DNA of 64,000 nucleotides from Anseranas semipalmata (Eukaryota > Chordata > Aves > Anseriformes > Anseranatidae): assembly GCA_013399115.1 (NCBI GenBank), contig VXAA01004234.1:186172-250171 (forward strand), written 5' to 3'. The position numbers and the translations under genes are program-made. Below the pieces are notes generated by a model. It saw only the letters and a program-made list of their open reading frames with translations. It was not told the DNA's origin and made no database searches. Positions 25,181-37,600 of this stretch are shown in pieces (position 1 is the first letter of the stretch; every line of letters begins with the position of its first letter).

Positions 25181-27644
25181 GCGTGCATGGGTGTGCGTGC
25201 AGGAAAGCGAGCGAACCTGCTTGGTGAGGCGAAGGGAAGTCCTGGGAAATCACAAAACATCGGCAAGTCCCATCTGTGGACAAGAGCGATGTCACCGGGG
25301 GGAGATGGGGGTGATTTGAATGTTTCCGGGAGAGCAGACGAGAAGATCTGTCAGCCTTTGTGGGCTGGCTGCCTGCTGCTCGGTGCCTCCTCCCAGCGCT
25401 CCAGGACAATTCCCAATATCTGAGTGCAGCATCTCCATTGCTGCTTCTGAACGAAGTTGCTGCTCCCTCTCCCTTTGCCCCTGGCACGTGCTCATAGCAA
25501 AATCCTCCTGCTGGTACAGCTAAAAAGGGAAAGACAAAGCCAAAAAAGTGAGAAAAAGGAATAGAAAATAGTAAGCTGGTGTCTAAAAATAGGGGGTTTT
25601 GTATAGATCCTGTCTTGCTTGGACCTCCTTCCTGAGCCGACTGTGATATTTATGTAATTTCGTTGCTTTCCTCTGTGATGTGCAGAGTGAAAGCTTGTTC
25701 TGGGAAATGCTCACAGATCTGAGTCTGCACATGAGGAATCCCCTTGAAATAAATCACAGGTTAATGGTGACAGGATTCAGGCATTGAGATGTAACAATAA
25801 GCAGGACCCAGGCTGGTTTCTCATAGTTCCTCTCTTTTCCAGAAGCCTGTCATTTTCTTCTAGCAGTGAATTTCACAGTTGCAATGTTTCCTTAATAAGG
25901 GGAATGCCCTTTTTTTTCATCCAGAAGTTTGTGACTCTCAAGTATGTTGCTCTCTCTTTCTTTTTATCATTAGCACTAAACGTTGCTGATCTGTATGCAG
26001 GTCCCCAGAGCTGCTGAATGAGGAGCTCAGTTAGTTTAGACATTGGCTGTTCTTTGCCTAACACGTTCAAGAGCACAGCTAACTAGGGAAGAACAGGCTT
26101 GGGAGGGAAAGGAGGATTATAGCTGGCTACAGCAGTAAATTCCTCCTTTGATTTTGTTTTGAAGGAAGGAAGGAAAAACAGAAACACACATCTTTTCGTG
26201 GGATGCTCCAGGCAGAAATGTTTATGTCGTCGGTGCCCGTATCTGAACTCATTTACTTTTTTTCTCTCTTTATAATCAGTGATGATCTCATCATTACAGC
26301 CTAAGGCACAATTTCTCTCATCTTAAAGCAGAGACCTATATTTGGTCAGATGGAACGTATTCTAACTCAGAAGACTGTATGGACTATGTCTCTTCTGTAT
26401 AGATCCACAAAAGGATCCTAATGACTAATCTCAGATACTTGGAATGGGATTCAGTTGCAGATTCTTAAATACATGGAAGTGTCTTAGCTTTTGTTATATT
26501 GAGTGAAAAAAGGGCTCACATAAAGTGTTACCTAAAGTTGCTTTTGCACTCCTATGGGTCATGTGTCATACCTGTAGGTGTTGCTATCCTACAAAGTCCA
26601 AATGATGCTATACACCTCTGTTTAGGTGAACATACCCTAGCTTTGGTCAGTAAAGTTAGTGTTGCCCAAAAGGCCCTTCAGCTGACAAAAGGTAGTTATC
26701 TATTTTAGGGTGAGCTTCATTGCTTTCTCAACTTCAATGTCTGTATTGGTGGCTGGGGAATTGGGTGTATTTCAACTGTTGTAAATGAGTGTCTAGTGTA
26801 ATTTCAGGTGGTGTAGGGTGTCCCACCTGGCTTCCAGATGCCACCCTAGAAGGGCACAGGTCTTCTGTAGGCCCTGTGTCACCTCTGACAGGCTGTGCAG
26901 ATATCTCAGATACCTCCGGACATCCCATGTAATACTAGATGACTGTGAGCAAACAAATTAAACTTCAGATCTCGTCAGATGTCAATGGGAGCTTAGATAC
27001 TTGGAGCACATGTAAAGGTCTCCACTGTAGGCACTATTTGTAGGTGTCTAAATCTGGTGTTTTCTCCCAGCTCTAAAGCTTGGTGAGGCGGTTCTCACCA
27101 CAGGAGTGGATTAATGATGTTCTGGTCTTTTCTGGGTTGTTTCTTTGAGATAAAAGCCCTGTGAGTGGGATGAGAGGCCTTCATATAGAGTAAATTATCT
27201 TGCCAAAGAATTGCCATCATGTGACTTGTGACCCTGCTACAGGCTTAGAAATAGGAGAGTGGAGAAGACTTAAGGACATCAATATGAATGGCTTGGGTCA
27301 GAGCAATCGTCCTGATAGCATACCTGCTTTTTCAGCAGTGGCTGCAACTAGATGTCTAGAAAGAACAGGGCAAGTGTGCATGATTCTTCTGTCTCTTTTA
27401 CTACCAGTTCTCAAGTATTTTCAGCTTAAAGATTTCTGGGGATAGATGTGGTTTCTACTCATTTAATGTCCATTAGTGTCCACGCTTATCTTAAAATCGG
27501 TTAGAATTTTAGCATATGCAAAATTAGCTTTGAGCACGAAATGGGAAAGTATGCAGCTATAGCACAAACTGTTGAGATGATATCTGATACAATTTTTTAT
27601 TTTATTTTATTTTTTTCTTTCCCCACCTCCATCTGTCCTTCCAG

Positions 27645-28650
27645 GAATTTACAGAGATGACAGCAAGTGTATCTTCAAGCCCTCAGTACAAGGCTACTTC
27701 TGCAAACAGGCAGATCATGCACTTGTCATCCTTGAGAACTGGGACAACAGTATGGTCAACCAGGATCTGTTTCCAGTGGTAACAGTGACTGACAGCTTTA
27801 TGGATACCTTCAGTGACGTGGCTTCACATGCATCGTGTTCTCCTGCAGAGCATCCTTCTACTTTCTTTTCTGTACTGCCATCTACCAAACTCACTACAGT
27901 TTGCTTCCCGGGCCTAACACCTCTGACTTTCAGACTCTACCTCCTCAGTGGCCAGAACTCAACCAGACTGCCCCTGGCTATTTTCTACAATGAACCCCTC
28001 AGCCTTCGTGTTTTCATTCAAGGGAAATATGTTTCTCCAACCCCATCTTCATTCTCACGGGATGAAGGGGCGGGAGCCAATTACTTTAGCTTTGAGGACA
28101 ATCTTCTCTATGTTCTCCTGCATGAGAAGGAACCTGTAGAAATTGTTGCTGTCCTTTCCCTTCACATAGCTTTCACTGTGACTGAGGCCATTGGGGAAGA
28201 GGGTGAGGCAAATATAATACATCAATTAGCTGCTTTCTTGCAGGTTGGTCACAACCAAGTCAGAGTAGTCCATCATGTACTGGGAGGTGAAAGCATGTTG
28301 AAGGTCATCTCAGACAATGCTAGCAAAAAGAAATATCACTGCCCTAACATGACATTTTGCACGGCCTTTCATAGCAGATCTGGCTCACAGAAAGTGGGGA
28401 GAGAATCAGTGAGCACCCGAGCTCTGCAGCCATCTGATGCAGCTGGTCCATCAAAAGTGCTGATTATTGAACTTGGTGATCCACCAGGGCACCAAAGAAA
28501 TGAGTTTCAGCGTTCCTTGACAACTGACAGCTTAAAGAGTTTAGCCAGAACAATTATCAATGCTCATCAGACTGGAGACCTGGACTTACCAGTTGATACT
28601 TTAATGGTGTCTCAGCCTCACTTCCTGTCCCCAGGAGGAGATAACAGCAG
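27645..28650 (+). CDS. PKHD1: PKHD1 exon (human exon 61 equivalent), ectodomain
   Basis: A 1,006-base exon. The acceptor is CCAG at 27641-27644 and the donor is CAG|GTAAGT at 28651, close to perfect. The first two bases (GA) finish a codon begun in an upstream exon; 334 whole codons follow from 27647 ([13 protein letters not shown]...). The last two bases (AG) are completed by G of the next exon to Arg. The encoded piece is extracellular, with three N-glycosylation sequons (NST, NAS, NMT) and scattered Cys. The stretch with [16 protein letters not shown] looks like a folded alpha/beta segment; whether it belongs to a SEA-like fold, as suggested for the paralogue PKHD1L1, cannot be told by eye. 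The frame is open throughout, so this is a real functional exon. Confidence 0.96.
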
Positions 28651-31600
28651 GTAAGTGTGCAGCTGCAGTGTCATAAAAAAATGCTGATGTTGATTAAAGT
28701 GGATTGAGTCAGTTTAACTACTTGATCTGCTTAGTAAGATAAAAAGTTCTCCATTTTCTGAAATATGACTGTGGTGAAACACATTATAAGCACATTATAA
28801 AGTTTCCCTGAGAGAGTTGTGGTCAAGGATTAGCTGGAGTCCTGAGTGTGATCTTGCCAAATTGCCATGACATTCACATGGTGTTCATAGATCTTTATGT
28901 AGTGCAAAACTGTCCATGATGTTTTAATCCAGAAGTAGAATTTCTGTAAGTCTGCCTTGAAGCTAAAAGCTCTTAATTTCTAAACAGTTAAGTCTACGGG
29001 TGTTCCTAAATTGCTGTAGTTAGTGCCAGAGATGTGTTATGGAAGACAGGTTGTTCCCTTAACTAACTTACAGGTCTAAACCTTGATTCATATGCTTTTA
29101 ACATTTAAGGCCAGAAAGGACCATTTAATCTTCTAGTTCAATCTCCTGCATGACACAGCCCAATGCTCTTCATTCTGATACCTCAGGGTTGACCTTTCCA
29201 TTTGGCCAAAAATACTTATTCTAAAAAACCATCTGGTCTTCAAGAAACAAGACCTGGACACATCCAATGCTATTTGAATGTGTGCCTAGATGTTGAATGC
29301 TGTCCCTGTTTTTTTTTTTTTTTTTTTTTTCTGTTGCAAATGCTTGCCCATTTTCTCTTGTCAAGCTCTCTTTCTCTAGCTTCCCATGAGTTTCTTGACC
29401 TGTCCTTCACTTTTACGTCAGTGACTTGACAGGCATTGGCTTTTCCTTTTCCTCCAGATACCTCCAGAGTAATCAAATCACTTAGCTGTCTGCTTTTTAA
29501 TAAATTGAAAGGTTTGAGTTCTGGTGAATGTAAGCTATTTAAATCCTTTTTCTGTTTCTTTCCTTCTCTGTCTCTGTTTTCTGCATTCTTTTTGAAGTGT
29601 GGATGTCTGAACAGCCAAGAGTTTTCCTTCATATCAATGCCATATACAAAAATCATACTAAATCCCATTTTCTACTAGCAGAATTCAGCGATCCCATTAG
29701 TCCATTTTCTCACAGAAGTCAAGAAATCCCACATAAAAGATCATGATCTTCCATTTGCTTACTGTATTCTCTAATTCCTTTTCAATTATAGCTTTCCAGG
29801 ACCCAATTCACTCAGCTTGTTAACCCAGATCCAAGACACCATGTAGTCTGGTTGCCAATGTTTGACTCTTCTCTCCGTAATTTATCAACCCACCAATCCT
29901 TTTGTGCATTTTATGAGCATCATCTCTCTATCTATCTATCTGTATTTTTTTAAGTAGATACAACATCAGGACTTCATCCGATTTTAACAGAACAATGCAG
30001 GACACCCCTGTACTTGAGAGTGATTTCCCAGTGGGAGCTACCTTTTGAGCTCTGTCAATTAACTAGTTCTTGGTCAGTTTTGCATGCACTAATTATTTTA
30101 TTGATGTTCTGCATCAAGGCTCAATTTTTGAAGGTCATTTTCTCCTCTCCTCCACAGCAACAAACAACCCTTTCTATCCTTCCTTCCTCTGTCCTTATCT
30201 TGCTCTTTTCAGCCTCTTGCAGCCATTATTTGCAAACCCAGATGGCAGCCCTTATCTGCAGAAAGGGCTGTGAGGAGCAAGACTGGGAAGGGAGGAGACA
30301 GCAGTGTATTTCAGCCTCAGATCCTGAGTCTGTATTAAAAGCATATGGAAAATATGGAAAAGGTAATATCCCATCTGCTTTTAATAGGGGACATGGGATT
30401 TGATGCCTGGCAACCTTATTGTGTACTCTCTTGATATTGCATAATGTTATTTTTTTGATGTTGTACACTACTGAGCCTTACCCAAGTATAAGCATATTCC
30501 ATCTATGCAAGAAAGAAATTGGATTTGTCTAAGACTTATTTTCTTTAATTAGTACCATATCCTCTAACTTTTTACCACTGACCCCTGTACCATCCTCATG
30601 TCTGGTGGCTTCTAGTGATGCAAACTACTATGCACCCAAGTAACTTTTCTACTAGGCACAGTGGCTTATGGTAGTAGCGCACCCACAGTAAGGTTTGCTG
30701 TTCTGGGACCATAGGAATCTTTGTTTTAATTTGTTTTGATTTGTTTTGTTTTTAGGTAATGTCATTTTAAGCACAAGTGGGAAATTGTTATTTGCAAAAT
30801 GAACTCTTAAATTAGGTCCAAACTCTGAAGATATACAATACTTTTTATCAGCAGAACTAACATCACTATTTTCAGCAGGGTGCTTGTATTATGGTGCAGG
30901 ATACCACAAAACGGGAGAGCAAAAAATGTTGTAGGAAGTTTTGCAGCCTGTGGTAGCAAATGTTATCCTTTCTTTATGCTATCCCAAGACATGCTGTAGA
31001 GTGTGACACATACAGGACCCCTCATTCAGTGTCCATTACTGATGATCAGAACAAGAGGAGCAACAATAGCTGTGGGTCAGGAGCAAGCCACAGTTTTTTC
31101 GAGTAAGCTCACCAGAACCCTGTTAAAACTCTGTAGGTTCTGGAATGCATCAATATAACATCACAGGGGAAAAGCAGAGATCCCTCAGAGGAGAGGATCA
31201 CTCTCTTCTGTGTGCCAGGAAAGGAACCTTGTGGTTGCCTTTTTTCAGGCACAAATGACATTTTCTCTGTACTGGGGACTGCTCTACCAGCTGGCATTTG
31301 GGGATGTTGTTCCTGTCTTCCTGTCTGTGCATGCTCTGTTATACCAGTCTGAGCAGCAAGGATCAGAGCAGGTCCCTAGGAAGGAGGATATTTTATTATA
31401 GATCTAAGTGCAGGGCCAGATTAAAGCCATAGATTCACCATCTCACTGGGGGAAGACCTGGGATGTATATTCAAGAGAAGACTAACCACCAGATAGGAGG
31501 AGCAGCTCGGAGCCCATCCACCCATAGCTACATGGGCTCCTCTGCAGTGTTATTTATTGCTCCCCATCAGTCACAGCTTTTCTGGAATTACTCATAGCTG

Positions 31601-34600
31601 ACATTTCTGATGCAATAAGGCCACAGATAACTTGTGAAATGAAATCAGGGTTTTCCTGTTGGGACATGTAATATCCCCACTGTCTATCTGTCTCTCTTTA
31701 GGCAGTACATGCTAGCACAGGCAAGGATAATGGGGCTGGGATTACAAGTCAGACTAAGTATACCTGTGTATTTTTCTGTGGAAGGAAAAGAGAAATGTTT
31801 TCACCTCTGAGTCGTGCAAAATCCAGTTGGGCTCTCAGACATTCACAGAAGCAGCACTCCTGCAGGGCCAGTCTCCCTGTGGTTTCAGGCTTGGGGCTCC
31901 TCTGGCTTCAAGATAACAAAAAGATCTTTGATCAGCAGAGACTGGGTGTTCATCTTTGCAGCCCAGGACAGTGAGGCTGAATGGAGCCTCGGAAACCTTT
32001 CTGTGGTCAGGTAGCAAGGCAGTCAGCCTGTGTATCACATTGGCAAGACTTAAAAAAATACTTGTCTATGATGATTTTAAATGCCTTTTTTTTTTTTTTT
32101 TTTTGCAAGATTTTAATTTAAGTTCTTCATTAGGGTCACTTCAGGCATGGCTCACTGGTTTGCTAAGGCAAGAAAGAGATGATTGGTGTGACTAGTATAG
32201 TCTTGCACAGTGGGAGATACAAGGAGATAACTATCACATAGCTTTACCTTTCAGTGAATGTCTGTGTATAAATGTATACTGCAATGTATTTACAGACAGC
32301 AATCTCTCTTTCGCAAAGTTTGCCTAATATCAATATAAATATCGATATATTTAAAAGTAAAAGCACAAAAGAGCACAACAGCAAACGTATAGTGTGTGTT
32401 TGTCTGGGTGTCTTCATACAGAATCAGAAATATAAAGCTGGACAGTCATCCTGAAGCCATTTAGTCCATCTCCCCACAGTGGAGCGGGGTACCTCACTCA
32501 TCCCTGATGGACCTTTAACCTGTTACAAACTGAAATTCGCAGGCATTAATCTTCCTTTATTAAGAGTTAGGTTTGGGGTAGCATTGTGCGTGCAGGAAAT
32601 AACGGTGTTTGAGACTCACAGCAAGCAATAAAAGTGAAGCAAATTGTCAAGGAACTGCTCATTCAGACAGCAATACCCATCTTGGGGACTAAATGAGAAG
32701 CTAGTACTCATTCCCCATGTCACACGGCATGCACACAGGCAGGCAGAGTTAGGGGTCTGAACTAGATTAATGCTGACACATCCTAAGCCCGACAAGCCCA
32801 ACATGCTTGGGCTTGATAACCTTTGTGCGGTCTTTAGGCAGGCTGTTGAGTGTAATTGCGTGGGGTTTTAAAAAGAGGAGGTGACAATTTTTTTTCTTGT
32901 GTAGGGATCCAACTTGTTCCTGTGAGCAGGCAAGGGCAGGATGCCGAAAGTCCTGACCTCAGAGCTGCAGCTAGCACAGCACTTGCAGCTCTGTCAGGGC
33001 TTTATCTGACACACACAGCTGAAATGAATTTTCTGTAAACATTGTGGGAATATTCCCAATATTCCCTGTTCAGCTATTCTAATAGTTGTGCCCCCTTTTT
33101 GGCCAACATCTCCTATTTAGCAGTGTAGTTAAAGTATGGAACACATGAATAAATTTACAGTGAAACCTTGAAGGTTTTGTAATCAGAGGAGTGGGTCTCT
33201 GTACCAGGCTGCTTGCCTATAGGAGCAATGGGATAAGAAACTTAATGAGATTAAAGTGAAGGCAAATACACATATAGACAGTGTTATGCCATATAAAAAG
33301 TCATGCTCATATAGCACTTTAGGAATCAGGATGAATTTCAGTATTTTGTTCTCAATTCATAATTCTTTTCAAATGGGGAAACTGAGTAGTTCAAGGATCT
33401 GCAGCAAGAGGTAAATGGTCAGCATGAACTCTTTCAGACATATTTCTCTGGTGGCAACTGGTGGCTTGTGTGTGAAAAGAGTTTGAAGGAAGTTTTTCCA
33501 GGTCTTAGAGGTGAAATTTTCTTATTACAAAGCCCTTTGCTATTCTTTTTTTTCTTCTGGTGGCATTTTTAGCAGAAAATCTAGGAACTAAATGGGCATC
33601 AGTACTGAACTACCAACATATTGGTGGTGTCATGAAGGCACAGTCACAGTAGGGATGATGATGCCACACAAGATCTTTGGCTAAGTAGATGACAGACCCC
33701 CCCCCCCGCCGCCAAGGGCTGCTGTTTTAGCACTTTTCTTTGAATTCAGTTCAGAGTGGGGAAATTGAGGAGATATCTTGTGGTCCCTGTCCATGGTCAG
33801 CAGAAATGTTAAATTCCAGCTTAGGCAGAAATATTAATCATACATTTGTCCTAAATATGCATAAAGTGTGCCTTGCAAAGTAGGTATGTGAATCATTTGT
33901 GCAGGTTGCCTGTAGTGCCATGGTATAGATTACTGCTAACTACAATGTCATCTGTCCATAAAATTGAATGCCTGACTTGGGGAAAGAGAAAAAACAATCA
34001 GAGTAGTTTGTCCTTTTCTATGTGATCCTTGTGTGAAACCAGTGCTTCCCTTGCAAGTTTCAAATGAATCCCTGAAATATCCTTTTAGACAACAGCCATG
34101 GTGTTTACATTGCCACCCCAAATCAGATAATAATAGTTTTTTACCAATGTTCTCCTTGACTGGAACTCTTCTGGCAGCGTGGAGGTTAAAAGGTTTATCA
34201 CCAACTACCACTCCCCCAAGCTGGCTTCCCCCTCTTAAAATGAGCTTTATTTTTAAACTATATTTTGGTTAATATCTACTATAAGCCTATCTAAAATTTC
34301 ACCAATCCCCCTCAAAGGTGACACCCATGAATTACAAGATTCAGGCAGTGAGAATTAAAGTTTTACCCACACTGTAGTCATGGTGGAATCCACAGCTTGC
34401 TCCGTCAATGGGCTTCCAAAAAACCAACCAGCTCCTCTGTGGGAAGGGAGCAGGAGGGAAGAAAGGTGAAAGGAGAGCAGAGGAGGAGGAAGATGAAGAG
34501 GGTGGGAGGGACTCGGGAAAAGGAGCGCTACCTCTGCGAGCAAAAAGGCAGGTCTCTATGGGAGGAAGGAAGGATATATTGCCATATATCCCCCACACCA

Positions 34601-37600
34601 GTATGGGTCTTTGTTAAATTTCAGTTAAAAATGAAGGGGATCAGCTCAAGGGGAGCTTTTCCCAATTCTATGCTTTCTCCCCAGAAGTTACAAATGTTGG
34701 GATCAGCTCAAGAGCACACCTGAGAGCCAGCTTTCAACCCATCAGCTTTCTCAGGGACTGGAAAGAGACCTGATCCCGGATCTGGTGCCCCAGTGCTGTC
34801 AAGAAAGACCTGCTTGGCTCATGTCACATACCTATCTATATTCCCCCTTAGCCATTAATGGGACCTGCAGTAAAAATCTGCTCCTTTGATGATTTACATG
34901 GCGTGCATGCACGACATGGCCATGTCTCTGAGGGACCGATCCTTTCCCCATTCTGGCTTATTTAAAACATGAACAGTGTCACCACTATCAGTGGAGCTGG
35001 GGTGGTGTGACATCAGAGCCAGTGACGGCCGTGTCGGCTCCGCTTTGCTGTTGCATCGTGCTCTTGACATCACATGGAAAAGGGAGACAAATTCTTCCAC
35101 ATGCTTTGTTAGCAGGAGCCTGGCGAGCTAAGGGTTAAATGGCTTTGGGTGCTGTGTCTTTGTACAGGTGCGTGTACATATATATATGTATACGGATAGA
35201 TATATATATACACACCCTAGTTTGGCTGTAGGACCTGACGCCCGCAGGCCACAGTCACATTATCATCTGGAAATTGGATAACGACAGCACAATGACAAAT
35301 CCAGGTTGCTTGCAATAAGGTGCTAATCCCTTTGCTTTAATATCGGAGCAGCGTGTAATGATGTTTGGACATCACTCCAGTTTACTGACGACCCCACTGG
35401 GGCCAGCAATAGAAGCGTACAACTGTCTAACAAGCCATCAGGTGACCGCCGTCGTCAAAGCAACGGACGGTGCAATCTAATCTTCCCTCCATCCCTTCCA
35501 GCTCCCAATAAGGGCCGGATTATAGAAGTGGCCCATCAATGCTTGGTAACTCGAATCAATTAACGTTAATTCGCACAATGCTATGATGTATTGTGATCAC
35601 TTTCATTTCAGAGAAGGGGGAAGAAATTGCTATAATTCACCTAAAATGAGGTTGTCTATGGTGCTGAGGTATTAATTGGGTGTCCATATTAAATGGAAAA
35701 GGAGCACGGTAGTGAAGGAAAAGTGGATGAGTGACTCTCTTGGCTGCTATTGACCTATCAGAAGAAGACAGTGCCCTTTTCCTTTGCTTTTATCTATTAC
35801 AGTTTTCCCTATTGCGTGTCAAGTTGATGTATTATAAAAAATTCATTTGGTGACCTTTCACCCCCCTAGCAGATTAAACAATTTCACTGGGATGGCATCA
35901 TTAACAGGGCCTTGCATTTAATGATGATTTCTCTAAAAGGCCACGGAGATTCGATTTTAAGCTAACAGATTTATTGCACTATTATAACATATCGTAAAAA
36001 GCTGTACCACCTACGGTCTGGTTTTAGGATAGAAACTGTTTAAGAGTTTATGTGGAGCTTAAAGTGGTATTACCTTGGGATATGCAGCGGCGGCAAGGCC
36101 CTGACCTCCGGCGTGATGCTGTTTACATTTAATAAAAGACGTTCCTCCGACAGTAAACTTTGGGAGTGCGTTATGGAAGAGACCTGGATTAGCTCCTCGC
36201 CACTAGCCGGCAGAATTGTAAGTACAGGTATTTCCACTCATCTCCAGCAACTAATGGAAGTCGCTAATGAATTTGGAGGACGTTTCTCTCCTATCTGACG
36301 GAGCGGATCTGTCCCTCTGATTCTGAAGGCACCTGGTGATCCCACCTCACACTTGAATGGACCCAGCAAGGCCCTCCAGCCTGCCTTTAATTGTTTTTAG
36401 GGCTTCTTATCACTCCAGTCTAGAGGACGCTGCCAGCTGCCTCTACCAGGCAGCTGCTCGCCCTCAGCCTTTTAGTGCCACTGGGACCATAACGTGTAAA
36501 TGAAGGCTATCTGAGCAGAGGGGGAAGATTGGCCTTATGGGGGAGACATGTCTGGGTGTTCCTGGGCAGCTGTGTTTGTGCTCTGTGACTCTATTTGCTC
36601 CCTTGTGAAATAGGGACAAAAATTCACGAAAGCTACATTGGGAATTGTTTGAAACTTAGATAGCCTGTTGTGCAGATCCAACAGCTAGCAAATGTAGAAA
36701 GAGAGTTCTAATGGTGGTAGTGCCCCAGTAGCCCAATGCCAGAAAGAAGTTGGTCAAAAAAACTGTGTGTTTTAATTAATGCACACTTCTAGAGACACCT
36801 TGGAGCTCTTTTTCAGAACTTTCTCAGTCTGACCAACTTATCTGATGCTTTTGACTACCACAAAATATCCAGCTTCTAACTAAAGCATCTTTACTTTATG
36901 AAGGGGAACCCTCCAAATGATCAGATAAAGGAGCACATCCCTCTTGTCCAGCCTTGCCCACAGAGTGTAATGTAGTTCCTTTTTTCTTACCCCAGTTCAC
37001 CATCAGCCTAGGCTATGTCTCCACATTATTAGATCTTCTCGTTAGCTCTCTGCCATCACAGCATCCGACCTCAAGGGCAACAGACACATGGCTTCATTCA
37101 AAGCTCCCTGCTGGTGCTGACAGCCTGCATGGCTGGAATATGCATTCAGGTGCCTGGGTTTTTGAATTTTGGTCTTGTTGGGTCAGCCTACATGCAACAA
37201 GGGAGACATCAGTAACGTCTGACACCATGGGTCCTGTTCAGCCTGTTAGTCCTGTCCTTGTCAGTAGACATGATCAGTATTACTCTTTTGTTTTTTCTTT
37301 GTTAGGGAAAGCTGAAGCCTGCTTTCTACTGGGGTTATTTCCTTTAGCTTTTATTTCCCTCTATAACATGGGAAAACATGGGGATCTGTGGAAAGATGTT
37401 ATCCAGCAGAGACGACACAGACACCTGGCATCTGACCAACCTTATCACCACATGACAATAGAGCACACTTCTCACCCCAAAATACTAAAATCCTCACATC
37501 CCTTCCAGTGAATCTGCACCTACTTTGCCTTACACAAGGCTGTCTCTTGTCTTCGTTACAGCAGCTTCTTCCTTATGCCTGTCTTTTCTTCACCGGCAAT

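Larger units (their letters stand above)
1..27644 (+). other. PKHD1: Intron upstream of the first visible PKHD1 exon (intron 60 by analogy), partial
   Basis: No splice-flanked open segment resembling fibrocystin was recognised here, so I treat the stretch as one large intron that begins outside the window; an earlier small exon missed by eye is possible. It contains CR1 pieces (about 7630-8197, 15229-16040 and 17944-18010), poly-A/T tracts (for example 1237-1253, 5889-5912 and 19058-19085), a hexanucleotide repeat at 10974-11230, a duplicated 75-bp segment and several enhancer-like segments listed separately. In 1-7600, 8200-10500, 18050-20250 and 25200-27600 I see nothing beyond AT-rich unique intronic sequence and short simple repeats. 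The intron ends in the pyrimidine-rich run TTTCTTTCCCC followed by CCAG at 27641-27644. Confidence 0.7.

Noticed and set aside
32431..32530. Segment with GAAGCCATTTAGTCCATCTCCCCACAG, reminiscent of an old CR1/L3 3' region
   Set aside because: Only one loose block matches; too diverged to assign without alignment.
36050..36298. 82-codon frame within the enhancer-like block, ending near an ATTGTAAGTACAG donor-like word
   Set aside because: Composition and CpG pattern fit a noncoding element; no homologue recognised and no matching acceptor or phase with PKHD1.
36954..37511. 185-codon open frame in the large PKHD1 intron
   Set aside because: No domain, no splice consistency with PKHD1 and no promoter; a frame of this length is expected occasionally in 64 kb of both-strand sequence.
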